Source: Pseudomonadota bacterium (GTDB lineage Bacteria > SAR324 > XYD2-FULL-50-16 > JAHJRI01). From it: DNA of 13,791 bases. Positions within the stretch are counted from its first letter, which is position 1; each line of letters starts with the position of its first letter. A program made the position numbers and the translations under genes. The notes beneath the pieces were generated by a model. It did not search any database and was not told where the DNA came from. It saw only the letters and a list, made by a program, of their open reading frames with translations. Shown piece after piece: positions 1-7,255 of this stretch. The DNA is taken from NCBI GenBank assembly GCA_022360105.1, contig JAKSDL010000202.1, positions 1-13,791 of the forward strand. Reading direction: 5' to 3'.

Positions 1-125
1 CGAATGCTGTCGGATTCCAAGCCATAGTTGCCAGCAATGCCCAAACGAAACACTTTTTTCTTTAACACCGGTAACTGGGTATAAGAAAAATCATTTGATG
101 ACTGAAAGGTTTGTTTTGGTTCCAT
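1..125 (-). CDS. Aldo/keto reductase family protein, N-terminal fragment (runs off left edge)
   Basis: The reading frame opens at an ATG (123-125) and continues without a stop to the left edge, giving about 41 residues. After a short polar leader the sequence reads KKKVFRLGIAGNYGLESDSI. This resembles the first beta strand and following loop of aldo/keto reductases (the 'v.rLGl.g.yGl..e.v' pattern that precedes the NAD(P)H-dependent TIM barrel). Enzymes of this family reduce carbonyl compounds with NAD(P)H in the cytoplasm. The catalytic Asp/Tyr/Lys/His tetrad lies outside the window, so neither activity nor subfamily can be judged. No strong ribosome binding site precedes the ATG; an A-run sits there instead. 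The family call is an inference from a short match. Confidence 0.55.
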   Translation of the reverse strand, partial: MEPKQTFQSSNDFSYTQLPVLKKKVFRLGIAGNYGLESDSI

Positions 126-205
126 TTTTTTTTGATGTCCGGGGTTGTCTGAAAATGGGGTCAGAAGTCAGGAGCTACCATAATCCACCCCTCTCCAAAG
201 GTCTG

Positions 206-234
206 ATAAAAATATCCTAACCCGGATTTGTAAA
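206..234 (-). promoter_or_regulatory. Possible sigma70-type promoter for the aldo/keto reductase gene
   Basis: On the minus strand TTTACA (229-234) is followed after 17 bases by TTTTAT (206-211). These match 5 of 6 bases of the -35 consensus and 4 of 6 of the -10 consensus. The site lies about 80 bp upstream of the ATG at 125 in a region without genes. The match is modest and could arise by chance in AT-rich DNA. Confidence 0.22.
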
Positions 235-408
235 GGAAGTATTAGCCCTCATGTAAAGTTCGATCTTTTTTGCCTCAGAAACTATCGTACTTTTGATATT
301 GGATCATATCGCCAGGATTGCGGAAAATCCAGAAATAATGACAGATTATGGACAACGCAACTATAGGATGAGCCAGCGTCCTGCCTAAGCAGACAATATT
401 AGGTTGAG

Positions 409-1920
409 TCATTGTTGTGATAACATTTTAATTCTGTTATCGAATGCGATGATGGTGTCTTCAAAGTGGTCTTTGCCAAATAGTTTGTCACCATTAAATT
501 TCTCAATATTAACGGCTTCCATCTCCATCTCAGCAGCAAGTGTCTGGATATCTTTTACAATCCTTTCTTTTTCTGCATTTCTAGCCCCTCGCAGTTTCAT
601 ATCTCGCAAGGTGAGCAGCATCGATCGCAGGGTCTCGTTCCTCCAGGAGGTAAGTTCTTTGAAAAGAGGAACAGGGGGGCAGGGTTTGATATAATATGGG
701 GTGTCTTTTTTTCTTTGCTGGGGAAGCGGATCTCCCTTGTCTTTCAAGGCATCTACAACGTAAGGAAAATTAGAGTCAAAATAGTGATGGTAACCAACAA
801 TCATGCTAAAGAGGCGATAGGGCTCTTCCTTGTCCTCAATTGATTTACGTGCATCGTAAGCTGTCGCATTGTGGGTGGCTATGGCTGTTCCGCTCATGGA
901 TTTTTTGTCCAGGGTTTTATCATCGTTGAGCCAGTGTTCCAACTTTTTCAACTCAGCGCTAATACTGGCTTTTTTAACCAACTGGTTAAACACAGTGACA
1001 ACTTGATGTTCAATGTTGGACGCCATCATGGTCCGACTATCCTTACTACCGGAAATACTCAGTCTTTCAAATAGTTTTGACAACTTTTCTTTAATGTTTT
1101 CAGAAGTTTTCAGCATTGAATAGGTCTGATAAAAATTAACATTGTCCCACTCTTTTTGATTTGGGAATGCGATCAATGTGGCATCAAAGATCAATTGATA
1201 GACAATTTTATCAACCTTATAGTCGAGACTCGCATCAACCGGCTTTTTGTCTTTTTCCGCCGCAAGCGGAACCTCGGCAGGCACGCTTGAGGCTTCCTGA
1301 TTCAATTCTTCCGCCTGTTCCTTGCTAAAATCGTCCTTCAGAATTTTAAAGCCAACCTCTTCCGAATAGATTAGAAACAGATCTTTTCCCGATTCGGCTT
1401 TAACGTGGTAGGTAAGATATTTATTGCCTTCAACAATTTCAGGGGGAGTTTCTACTTGTTCCGAAATATGAGCGACGATCTGCTCCAATGAATCCCTTTC
1501 CGGTTCACAATTGTAGTAGTCAATAATTATTTCTCCGGAATTGTGGCTAAGAATTTCTTCCATGATGTAGGTATCTTCCTGAATGATTGCTTTAGCCTTT
1601 TCGATAAAAGCAAGCCTTTCCTCAAACCCCTGGTAATCGTTATTTAGTTTGTTCTCGTTTTGTATTGTCTCCTTCCTTTTTCTTTCTTCGGCTATCAGCA
1701 TGGTTTCATATTTCTTCCTAACACCGCCGGTATCTACATTTAAAATTGCAGTACCTCCGCCGACAAATTTAGGTGATGGGTTGTTTGAAAGCCCGGCAAT
1801 CAGCTCCTCCAATTTGGCAATTTTACTATCAATGATACTGAGGTCGTGACATCGCTCTACTTTGAATTCCTTTGAAGGTTCGGTTATTTCCCAAACCGGA
1901 GGATTTTCAGAACTATTCAT
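409..1920 (-). CDS. Hypothetical coiled-coil protein, 503 residues
   Basis: I do not recognise this family. The protein is soluble in appearance, with no signal peptide or membrane segment. Residues ~28-50 and ~70-125 are rich in K, E and L with heptad-like spacing (for example ETMLIAEERKRKETIQNENK), which suggests coiled coils. Residues ~200-230 form a low-complexity E/A/P/K linker. The C-terminal half (~235-503) looks globular and helical, includes a P-rich stretch (KPCPPVPLFKELTSW), and ends in another charged helical section. The start is the ATG at 1918-1920; only a weak purine stretch precedes it. Neighbours are unrelated and give no functional clue. The gene is monocistronic by spacing (about 280 bp downstream and 550 bp upstream are free of genes). 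A structural or scaffold role is possible but not shown. Confidence 0.8.
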   Translation of the reverse strand: MNSSENPPVWEITEPSKEFKVERCHDLSIIDSKIAKLEELIAGLSNNPSPKFVGGGTAILNVDTGGVRKKYETMLIAEERKRKETIQNENKLNNDYQGFEERLAFIEKAKAIIQEDTYIMEEILSHNSGEIIIDYYNCEPERDSLEQIVAHISEQVETPPEIVEGNKYLTYHVKAESGKDLFLIYSEEVGFKILKDDFSKEQAEELNQEASSVPAEVPLAAEKDKKPVDASLDYKVDKIVYQLIFDATLIAFPNQKEWDNVNFYQTYSMLKTSENIKEKLSKLFERLSISGSKDSRTMMASNIEHQVVTVFNQLVKKASISAELKKLEHWLNDDKTLDKKSMSGTAIATHNATAYDARKSIEDKEEPYRLFSMIVGYHHYFDSNFPYVVDALKDKGDPLPQQRKKDTPYYIKPCPPVPLFKELTSWRNETLRSMLLTLRDMKLRGARNAEKERIVKDIQTLAAEMEMEAVNIEKFNGDKLFGKDHFEDTIIAFDNRIKMLSQQ

Positions 1921-2472
1921 AGGTCTTTTCTACAATGGTTTCCGTTTACTTCTGCTTAAAAGTTATGACCAATCATTTACCGATAATGGTATTGATTACT
2001 GTTTACAATAGTATACAACATTTGGGGAGAGTCTGAAAAGATTTTGTAAAATCCCATTCCACACCGTTTCCTATAGATGACATTTTCATTTTCATAAATC
2101 CAAATAACAGGTTTTATGTGTCTTTCTTTCACCAATCGGTAAATTCCTGATCAGGTAAGTTGTTTTGCCAACTTTCTCTTCCCGCGAAAGCTGGCCCCAA
2201 CGGCTTTTGCATACGGGATAGGCTGCCTGCTATGTAAGCTTTAAAAAGCTATAAAATGTCTGATATTTTAAGGTTGGTGGATCTGATTTTTTGATTTATC
2301 TTGTAATCAGTATTATCAAATTGACATTTCAAGTACTGTTATTTGTGCCTTATAGCTATTAATTCACAGAGCCCTTGTTAATTCAAAACTGTACTCTATT
2401 TAACACTTGTGAATATGAATTCGTAGATCAAGTAATTATCAATAAGCTGAACGATATAAAGCCATTTTAAAA
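1921..2472. other. 552-bp AT-rich intergenic region between divergent genes
   Basis: No open frame with coding character, tRNA or rRNA-like segment was found here. The region separates the minus-strand coiled-coil gene from the plus-strand acetyltransferase gene, so promoters for both should lie inside it. A short inverted repeat, AGCTTTAAAAAGCT (2237-2250), is present but small. A TTGACA at 2321 has no acceptable -10 element at the usual spacing. Confidence 0.6.
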
Positions 2473-3039
2473 ATGGGAACCGGATCGATCATTGACGAGA
2501 GAGCCCTGGCAGTTGGAGAGCGCGTTTTCATCCGCAAACCTGGTTTTTCTGATGAAAAAGAATTTATGCACAATGTGGCTCGTAGTCGAAAATTCCATTA
2601 TCCATGGATTGTGAATAAAACGAATAACTCTTTTTTTACCGCCTATTTGCTGCGATTTGAACGAGGTAGTGAAGGTCACCTGGTATGTTCCAACGAAACA
2701 GGTGCTATTGTGGGGGTTATCAATATTAACGACATCGCAAGAGGCGCTCTGCAAAGTGGGTATTTAGGTTTTTATTCGTTTTTACCATATGCCCGCAAGG
2801 GTTACTTGTCTGAGGGGTTGCAGCTGATCATCGAGCGGGCGTTTTATACCTTAAACCTGCACCGGCTTGAAGCCAATATTCAACCTCAAAACACAGCATC
2901 GAAAAGTTTTATCATGCGCCATGGATTCAGTCGAGAAGGTTATTCGAGACGTTACCTCAAAGTAAATGGGCGCTGGAAAGACCATGAACGCTGGGCGCTT
3001 TTAAAAGATGAGTGGACAGGCAATAAAACGATTTATTAA
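2473..3039 (+). CDS. GNAT-family N-acetyltransferase, RimJ/RimL type
   Basis: At 188 residues the protein matches the usual RimJ/RimL length. These enzymes transfer an acetyl group from acetyl-CoA to an alpha-amino group, in the founding members that of ribosomal proteins S5 or L12; the substrate here is unknown. The sequence opens with a beta strand (VFIRKPGFSDEKEF) and carries the acetyl-CoA pyrophosphate loop YARKGYLSEGL (~106-116, the R-x-G-Y/H-x-x-E-G/A pattern). It continues with LHRLEANIQPQNTAS (~129-143) and HGFSREGYSRRYLKVNGRWKD (~150-170), the typical C-terminal signature of the subfamily. An in-frame stop directly upstream (2467-2469) leaves the ATG at 2473 as the first possible start, although no clear Shine-Dalgarno sequence precedes it. 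The DUF523 gene begins 39 bp downstream on the same strand, so the two may be co-transcribed. Confidence 0.88.
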   Translation: MGTGSIIDERALAVGERVFIRKPGFSDEKEFMHNVARSRKFHYPWIVNKTNNSFFTAYLLRFERGSEGHLVCSNETGAIVGVININDIARGALQSGYLGFYSFLPYARKGYLSEGLQLIIERAFYTLNLHRLEANIQPQNTASKSFIMRHGFSREGYSRRYLKVNGRWKDHERWALLKDEWTGNKTIY

Positions 3040-3078
3040 CAAAGGTATTCTTTTCACACATTTTAAAACCACTGCAAG

Positions 3079-3567
3079 ATGATGCAAAAAATCCTTATCA
3101 GTTCCTGTCTGCTGGGAGAGCAAGTGAAATACAACGGCGGAGACAATTTGATCCAATCGACACTTTTAGAAAAGTGGCAGGATGAGGAAAGACTTGTAGC
3201 TGTTTGTCCGGAAATGGCCGGCGGTCTGCCGGTTCCCAGAAACCCTGTCGAAATTCAACAAGGGGAAGGAGCAGATGTTTTACTCGGCAAAAGCATTGCT
3301 TTAGACACCAATAACAAAGATGTAACCGACTATTTTATTAAAGGGGCATACGCCGCACTTGAGCTGGCAAAAAAAAACGACATCTCAATTGCAATTCTAA
3401 AGGAACGCAGCCCTTCCTGTGGCAGTAACATGATTTACACAGGAGACTTTTCCGGCAAGTTGAAAGAGGGAAAGGGTGTCACTGCCCGTTTATTGGAACA
3501 GAACGGGATTCGTGTATTCAGCGAGGATCAGTTGGAAGCAGTCGATAACATTTTGGATCAATCTTAA
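3079..3567 (+). CDS. DUF523 family protein
   Basis: This 162-residue cytoplasmic protein shows the complete DUF523 pattern: ILISSCLLGEQVKYNGG near the N-terminus (Cys10), VCPEMAGGLPVPRNPVEI (Cys43), LKERSPSCGSNMIY (Cys114) and GKGVTARLLEQNGIRVFSED near the C-terminus. The three conserved cysteines are all present, which fits a metal- or sulfur-binding role. The family has no role I can state with confidence, though it is widespread. Two adjacent ATG codons (3079 and 3082) could serve as the start; both are plausible and neither has a strong ribosome binding site. The gene follows the acetyltransferase by 39 bp. It ends only 5 bp from the convergent phosphatase gene, so no separate terminator space exists between them. 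Confidence 0.92.
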   Translation: MMQKILISSCLLGEQVKYNGGDNLIQSTLLEKWQDEERLVAVCPEMAGGLPVPRNPVEIQQGEGADVLLGKSIALDTNNKDVTDYFIKGAYAALELAKKNDISIAILKERSPSCGSNMIYTGDFSGKLKEGKGVTARLLEQNGIRVFSEDQLEAVDNILDQS

Positions 3568-3572
3568 TCGAG

Positions 3573-4127
3573 TTATTGCCCCTGCTTCCAGTTCCTGACG
3601 AAATTTATTTGAAGATCATTTTGGGGTGATATCCCGTAAGCTGTCGTACCTTGGGCATGTCTGATGTTATAAAGTTCCTGCAACGCCTCACCACCTTCCA
3701 TACCATGCCGGACCAACCAACATCCGGCCACCGTCCCTGTTCTGCCAAGTCCTGCATAACAATGAAAGTAGACCCTCCTTTGATTTTCCAGATTCATGTC
3801 AATGCAGTTTAGTATATCAATCATTTCCGGTTTTGAAGGAATACCAAAATCCACAATCGGAAAACGGATACACTCAACATTCAATCCTTTTCTCTCACCC
3901 GCATCTTTTAATTCATTGGAATAATCAGGATAATTGCTATGAGCAAAAGTACGTTTCTCAAATTCATCGCTTTCCAGCAGGTTAATGTAGGTTTCTATTC
4001 CGGCATTGAGCAAAGATTCGATTTTCCCGGATGCCTCCATTTGGATTGTTGAAATTGGCAACTCACCAGCTGCGATTTGATCGGGTTTGAGCCAATAACT
4101 GGCCGGAAACGGCTTTTCAGGGTACAT
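3573..4127 (-). CDS. Dual-specificity/tyrosine-type protein phosphatase
   Basis: This 184-residue cytoplasmic protein carries the Cys-dependent phosphatase signature HCYAGLGRTG (~122-131), with nucleophile Cys123 and phosphate-binding Arg129 (the HCxxGxxR loop). Asp93 in FPIVDFGIPS is positioned as the general acid. The N-terminal ASYWLKPDQIAAGELPIS (~9-26) resembles the opening of bacterial DSP-like phosphatases ('W..pg.l.aGeyP'). The reaction is hydrolysis of phosphate from Tyr or Ser/Thr, or possibly from a small phosphorylated substrate; the substrate cannot be read from sequence. The start is the ATG at 4125-4127, preceded only by a weak AGGT. Two palindromes lie about 90-120 bp upstream of the start and could be regulatory. 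The gene is convergent with DUF523. Confidence 0.87.
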   Translation of the reverse strand: MYPEKPFPASYWLKPDQIAAGELPISTIQMEASGKIESLLNAGIETYINLLESDEFEKRTFAHSNYPDYSNELKDAGERKGLNVECIRFPIVDFGIPSKPEMIDILNCIDMNLENQRRVYFHCYAGLGRTGTVAGCWLVRHGMEGGEALQELYNIRHAQGTTAYGISPQNDLQINFVRNWKQGQ

Positions 4128-4216
4128 ATCTAATTACCTGTAAAATTAGAATTGCTGTCACAATCGTTGTGGTTTCAAATTGATGTTAATGCCTATTGAT
4201 CCTTTCTTTCAATACA

Positions 4217-4246
4217 AATTATTGATAATTATAGGTATCGGATACC
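4217..4246. repeat. Two adjacent palindromes upstream of the phosphatase gene
   Basis: AATTATTGATAATT (4217-4230) is an inverted repeat with 6-bp arms and a 2-bp centre. GGTATCGGATACC (4234-4246) is an inverted repeat with 6-bp arms and a 1-bp centre. They are three bases apart and lie 90-120 bp upstream of the phosphatase start on the minus strand. Such symmetry is typical of dimeric regulator sites, but no family can be named and chance is possible for the AT-rich one. Confidence 0.35.
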
Positions 4247-4414
4247 AATCTGATTTGCAACATCCGGTGATGTTTCATTCAAATACCGCTCCTGTCGTTC
4301 CATTTTAGCTTCAGAAATGGTCTCGAAGACAAAAGGATTGGACAGTAACGGTTTTAACGGCAGGCAACGCGTCTCGTCCAACTCGCTATTCCGGGGGAAG
4401 ATTGGATAGAGCAA
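4229..4414 (-). CDS. Doubtful 61-residue frame, possibly a gene remnant
   Basis: The frame starts at a TTG (4412-4414) with no ribosome binding site and encodes a hydrophilic peptide with segments such as AKMERQERYLNETSPDVANQ. I recognise no family. It occupies part of the 403-bp stretch (4128-4530) between the phosphatase gene and the end of the large operon. Its composition looks protein-like, so it may be the tail of a decayed gene, but a chance open frame is at least as likely. Confidence 0.18.
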   Translation of the reverse strand: MLYPIFPRNSELDETRCLPLKPLLSNPFVFETISEAKMERQERYLNETSPDVANQIGIRYL

Positions 4415-4490
4415 AGGTGGGAGGAAGATTTACGTGATTTGAATTTGGTGTTTACGATAAATATTTCAGGTAGGGTAATAGACAGAGGAG

Positions 4491-4521
4491 AAAAACCAGC
4501 AACATTGTGCTGCCGGTTTTT
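4491..4521 (-). terminator. Hairpin terminator closing the Rnf/cytochrome operon
   Basis: Read on the minus strand, AAAAACC and AGCA pair with TGCT and GGTTTTT across a short loop, with a three-base bulge, and the 3' arm ends in five T. It starts about 10 bp after the stop codon of the NrfD-like gene, the expected place for an intrinsic terminator. The A/T ends of the stem would let it act on both strands. Confidence 0.6.
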
Positions 4522-4530
4522 ATTAATTGT

Positions 4531-6384
4531 TTATTGTGAAGCTATTGCAGTAGATTCTACAGCAATTGGTAATTTGTGACAGAACAGGCAATTTCCCTCA
4601 CCAACAGGATCTGCCTTTGTGGTTTCACCACGCTGACGGTGGCAAGTCAGACAATTCCCATGCATGGCATGTTGATAACCCGGAGCATTATGATCAAATC
4701 CTTTTGCTTTGTAACTAGCCAAACCTTTCATATTATTTTCATGGCAGTCAAAACAAGCAGCAAAATTTTGCTTCCTGCTGGAAAGATTCAGTTCCCGGAA
4801 AGCTTCCAGATCTGCTGCTGTTTCAAATCTTTCCTCATGATTAACGAGGCTGAACATAGGTGTGGAAGCTTCCATATCGTTATGACAAAGCCTGCAGTTG
4901 GAAGCATTATCTTTGGGTAGATTCAAATGATGACATTTCTCGCAGGTAGCTTCTGCACTGAGCCCATATTCTTTGGCAATGGTTGTTTTATGAAGGGTGT
5001 GATTAAATTCAACGCCGTCGCCATTTACATTGCCATCAATCAAGAGCTTGTCTCTGACGGCATCAATTCCGATCACAGCAGCGCTTACCGGTTGAGCAAT
5101 TGACTTATAAGGTCCTGTTGCCTGGTTTTGAAACAGAAACCAGGTTCCCGGCACCACAATGACCAATGTAGCAACAACTTTTTTAAATCTGGCTCCAAAG
5201 AAATAGGGTACCGCTTCTTCCTTGGACCATAACTTTAAGGGTTCTCCGTCTTCGTGTCCGTGTCCGGCCGGTTCTTTGAAGATATAAAACCGCTCGACAA
5301 AGAAAAAGAACAACAACCCGGCTCCGGCAAGAATGCCGAATCCCAGCAGGAACTCACCAACATTCGGAACATAGATTTCACCTGCACTACGATAATACCC
5401 GATGATGCCTGTGTTTAAACGATGCATGACGATCCCGACCAGTGCAGAACTGGTTCCAATCATCAATCCCCAGATTTTGTTTCGCAAAGCCGGGGTAAAA
5501 TAAATTGCCAGCGGGATAATTACCTGTAGCAGGATTTCCACATGGAAAAGATAAGATTCCCAGGTTACATCGGCACCGAAGACAAATCCCCACTTTCCAT
5601 TGATAGTAAAGTCGGCGATTTTTACAATCAAGTACAATAAGAGCAATCCGGCTGAACCTTTAATCAACCCTGTTAGTATCGACATATTAATTTCCTGACG
5701 ATACAGCCAGGAAAAAATGATCATCAGCAGTACTATCACTGAAAGTCCGGCACCCATGGCCGAAATAAAAAACTCGGGGGGTATCCATAGACTATACCAG
5801 AGCGGATGCAATCTGGTGGGAGAGGCTAAAAACAGCGACCCTAAAGAACTGTGATGCATGGTCGAAAGCGTTATCCCCAAAATCACCACCGGCAGCATGA
5901 TCTCATGAATAAAATGGGTCAGCTTGGGGAAAGGAAATCGTTCAGTGATAAGCGGAAACAATTCAAAAGCTGTGACGCTCCAGTAAACAGAAACACACCA
6001 GAATACTTCAAATAAAAATGAGTGAGGATTCCACATGAAGAAAGGATGCCACCCGCGATGGGGCAGGCCAATATCAAACAACAGCGCAAACAGACTTGAA
6101 CCGTATCCTAAAAAGCCTATGACGATTGAAAAGCGGGCTACTTTTCTATACTTATCCATTTGGAAAATATAGATAATTGCGGCCACAACAAAACCGCTGG
6201 TTGCCAAGGCAGCTCCTGCAACCATGTTGAAAACCTTCCAAAAGCCCCATGGTAACAAGTCTGTCATATTGGTAGCTGCGCCCAACCCATTAACGAAGCG
6301 CCCTACTCCAACCACCATTCCGGCAATCAGGATTACCCACAACGCATCTTTAATTCGATCAAGGATCGGTCTACTATTTACCAT
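4531..6384 (-). CDS. HybB/NrfD-type integral membrane protein with C-terminal penta-heme cytochrome c domain
   Basis: This is a 617-residue protein. Residues ~10-430 form a HybB/NrfD-like membrane domain of about ten helices, with family features such as RFVNGLGAATNMTDLLPWGFW, WNPHSFLFEVFW and IVMHRLNTGI. Such subunits exchange electrons with the quinone pool. After a polar basic stretch (GARFKK) and one last helix (VATLVIVVPGTWFLF), a ~190-residue tail carries five CxxCH heme sites at 481, 497, 544, 578 and 599, plus a c3/c7-like axial-ligand motif FNHTLH. The basic side before the last helix places the tail in the periplasm, as cytochrome c maturation requires. The start is the ATG at 6382-6384 because GGAGG (6391-6395, minus strand) lies six bases before it. 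A longer frame to 6489 exists but would lie inside the upstream gene, which overlaps this one by 11 bp. It is the last gene of the operon. Fusion of the heme tail to NrfD/HybB is unusual. Confidence 0.93.
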   Translation of the reverse strand: MVNSRPILDRIKDALWVILIAGMVVGVGRFVNGLGAATNMTDLLPWGFWKVFNMVAGAALATSGFVVAAIIYIFQMDKYRKVARFSIVIGFLGYGSSLFALLFDIGLPHRGWHPFFMWNPHSFLFEVFWCVSVYWSVTAFELFPLITERFPFPKLTHFIHEIMLPVVILGITLSTMHHSSLGSLFLASPTRLHPLWYSLWIPPEFFISAMGAGLSVIVLLMIIFSWLYRQEINMSILTGLIKGSAGLLLLYLIVKIADFTINGKWGFVFGADVTWESYLFHVEILLQVIIPLAIYFTPALRNKIWGLMIGTSSALVGIVMHRLNTGIIGYYRSAGEIYVPNVGEFLLGFGILAGAGLLFFFFVERFYIFKEPAGHGHEDGEPLKLWSKEEAVPYFFGARFKKVVATLVIVVPGTWFLFQNQATGPYKSIAQPVSAAVIGIDAVRDKLLIDGNVNGDGVEFNHTLHKTTIAKEYGLSAEATCEKCHHLNLPKDNASNCRLCHNDMEASTPMFSLVNHEERFETAADLEAFRELNLSSRKQNFAACFDCHENNMKGLASYKAKGFDHNAPGYQHAMHGNCLTCHRQRGETTKADPVGEGNCLFCHKLPIAVESTAIASQ

Positions 6385-7237
6385 CTTTCCCCTCCTTTCC
6401 ACTTGACTTGTCAGCCGCTTCTTTTTCCCGGGCCAGTAGTTTTTTTCTGCGATACAACCAGATACCTGATAATCCGGCTGAAACAGCAACGAACTGCACC
6501 GGTGTCACCCAAATCCAGGGTTCCACCAAAGCTGGCACTGACTTTTTCGTCAATTGAGGCAATCTCATTTTTTCAAATTGATCTTTTGTCGGGATATTCA
6601 GAACGTCTCCTATGGGGATGTCGGAGAGATACATTACGGAAGTTCCCCCAAATTCGTGCTCCCCGTAAATATGGTTGACATATTTTCCAGGATTTTCCTT
6701 GAGCCTTTTTTTAGCGATCTTTAAAAGATTTTCCCTGGTATCAAAAATGGTCGCTCCCGTAGGGCAAGCCGACACACATGCGGGTTTTCCGCCAGCTACC
6801 CGGCATTCATGATTCATTTTGCACTTACGAATGTAAGGCAAAGGTTTGTCATATTCATAACGAGGAATAGAGAAAGGGCAAGCCAGCATGCAATAGCGGC
6901 AACCAATGCACATACCTGCGTCATATTCAACCGCTCCGTCAGGGCTTTTAGTAAAGGCTCCGACCAGGCACGCTGCAGAGCAAGAAGGATCCAGGCAATG
7001 CAAACAATGTTTTCGCACCATATGCCATTTTCCGGTTTCCTCATTTTTGGTTTTTACAATGGAAGTAAAGCGATTTCCGGACAAACCGTCTTTGGCCTTG
7101 AAATATGACAGGAAATCGCGAGGCAGTTTGTTTTTCTTAACGCAACCCTCAACACATCTCTCACAACCGATGCATTTGGTAACATCAGTCAGCATGCCCT
7201 TTATTTTTGATGAATCGCTTGTTTGTGTACTGCTCAT
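6374..7237 (-). CDS. HybA/HmcB-like four-cluster [4Fe-4S] ferredoxin subunit with C-terminal membrane anchor
   Basis: This is a 287-residue electron-transfer subunit. Four cysteine sets fit four [4Fe-4S] clusters: C22/25/28/32, C78/81/86/90, C110/113/116/120 and C139/145/154/158, the arrangement of HybA, HmcB and DsrO-type proteins. A single hydrophobic helix at ~241-262 is followed by RRKKLLAREK and a basic tail. By the family pattern it wires the multiheme cytochrome to the NrfD-type subunit encoded directly downstream, with which it overlaps by 11 bp. The cytochrome gene ends 18 bp upstream. The N-terminus begins MSSTQTSDSSKIKG and has no twin-arginine or Sec signal. An in-frame stop, that of the cytochrome gene, rules out a longer start. 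This is odd because the basic C-terminal flank would place the cluster domain in the periplasm. The ribosome binding site (GAGGG, 11 bases from the ATG) is loosely spaced. Confidence 0.93.
   Translation of the reverse strand: MSSTQTSDSSKIKGMLTDVTKCIGCERCVEGCVKKNKLPRDFLSYFKAKDGLSGNRFTSIVKTKNEETGKWHMVRKHCLHCLDPSCSAACLVGAFTKSPDGAVEYDAGMCIGCRYCMLACPFSIPRYEYDKPLPYIRKCKMNHECRVAGGKPACVSACPTGATIFDTRENLLKIAKKRLKENPGKYVNHIYGEHEFGGTSVMYLSDIPIGDVLNIPTKDQFEKMRLPQLTKKSVPALVEPWIWVTPVQFVAVSAGLSGIWLYRRKKLLAREKEAADKSSGKEGKDGK
6391..6395 (-). promoter_or_regulatory. Ribosome binding site that fixes the start of the NrfD-like gene
   Basis: GGAGG on the minus strand lies six bases upstream of the ATG at 6384. 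This supports that start over the 35-residue longer open frame, whose extra residues are polar and unlike the family. Confidence 0.75.
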
Positions 7238-7255
7238 ATTGCGGTTTTCCCTCTT

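Noticed and set aside
2237..2250. AGCTTTAAAAAGCT as a terminator or operator
   Set aside because: Short arms with almost no loop and no T-run; too weak in AT-rich DNA.
2321..2349. TTGACA as a promoter -35 element before the acetyltransferase gene
   Set aside because: No hexamer at 15-19 bases downstream resembles a -10 box; the match is likely chance.
6385..6489. Longer N-terminus for the NrfD-like protein (35 more residues, start at 6489)
   Set aside because: The extension lies inside the upstream ferredoxin gene, is polar and unlike the family, while GGAGG sits six bases before the ATG at 6384.
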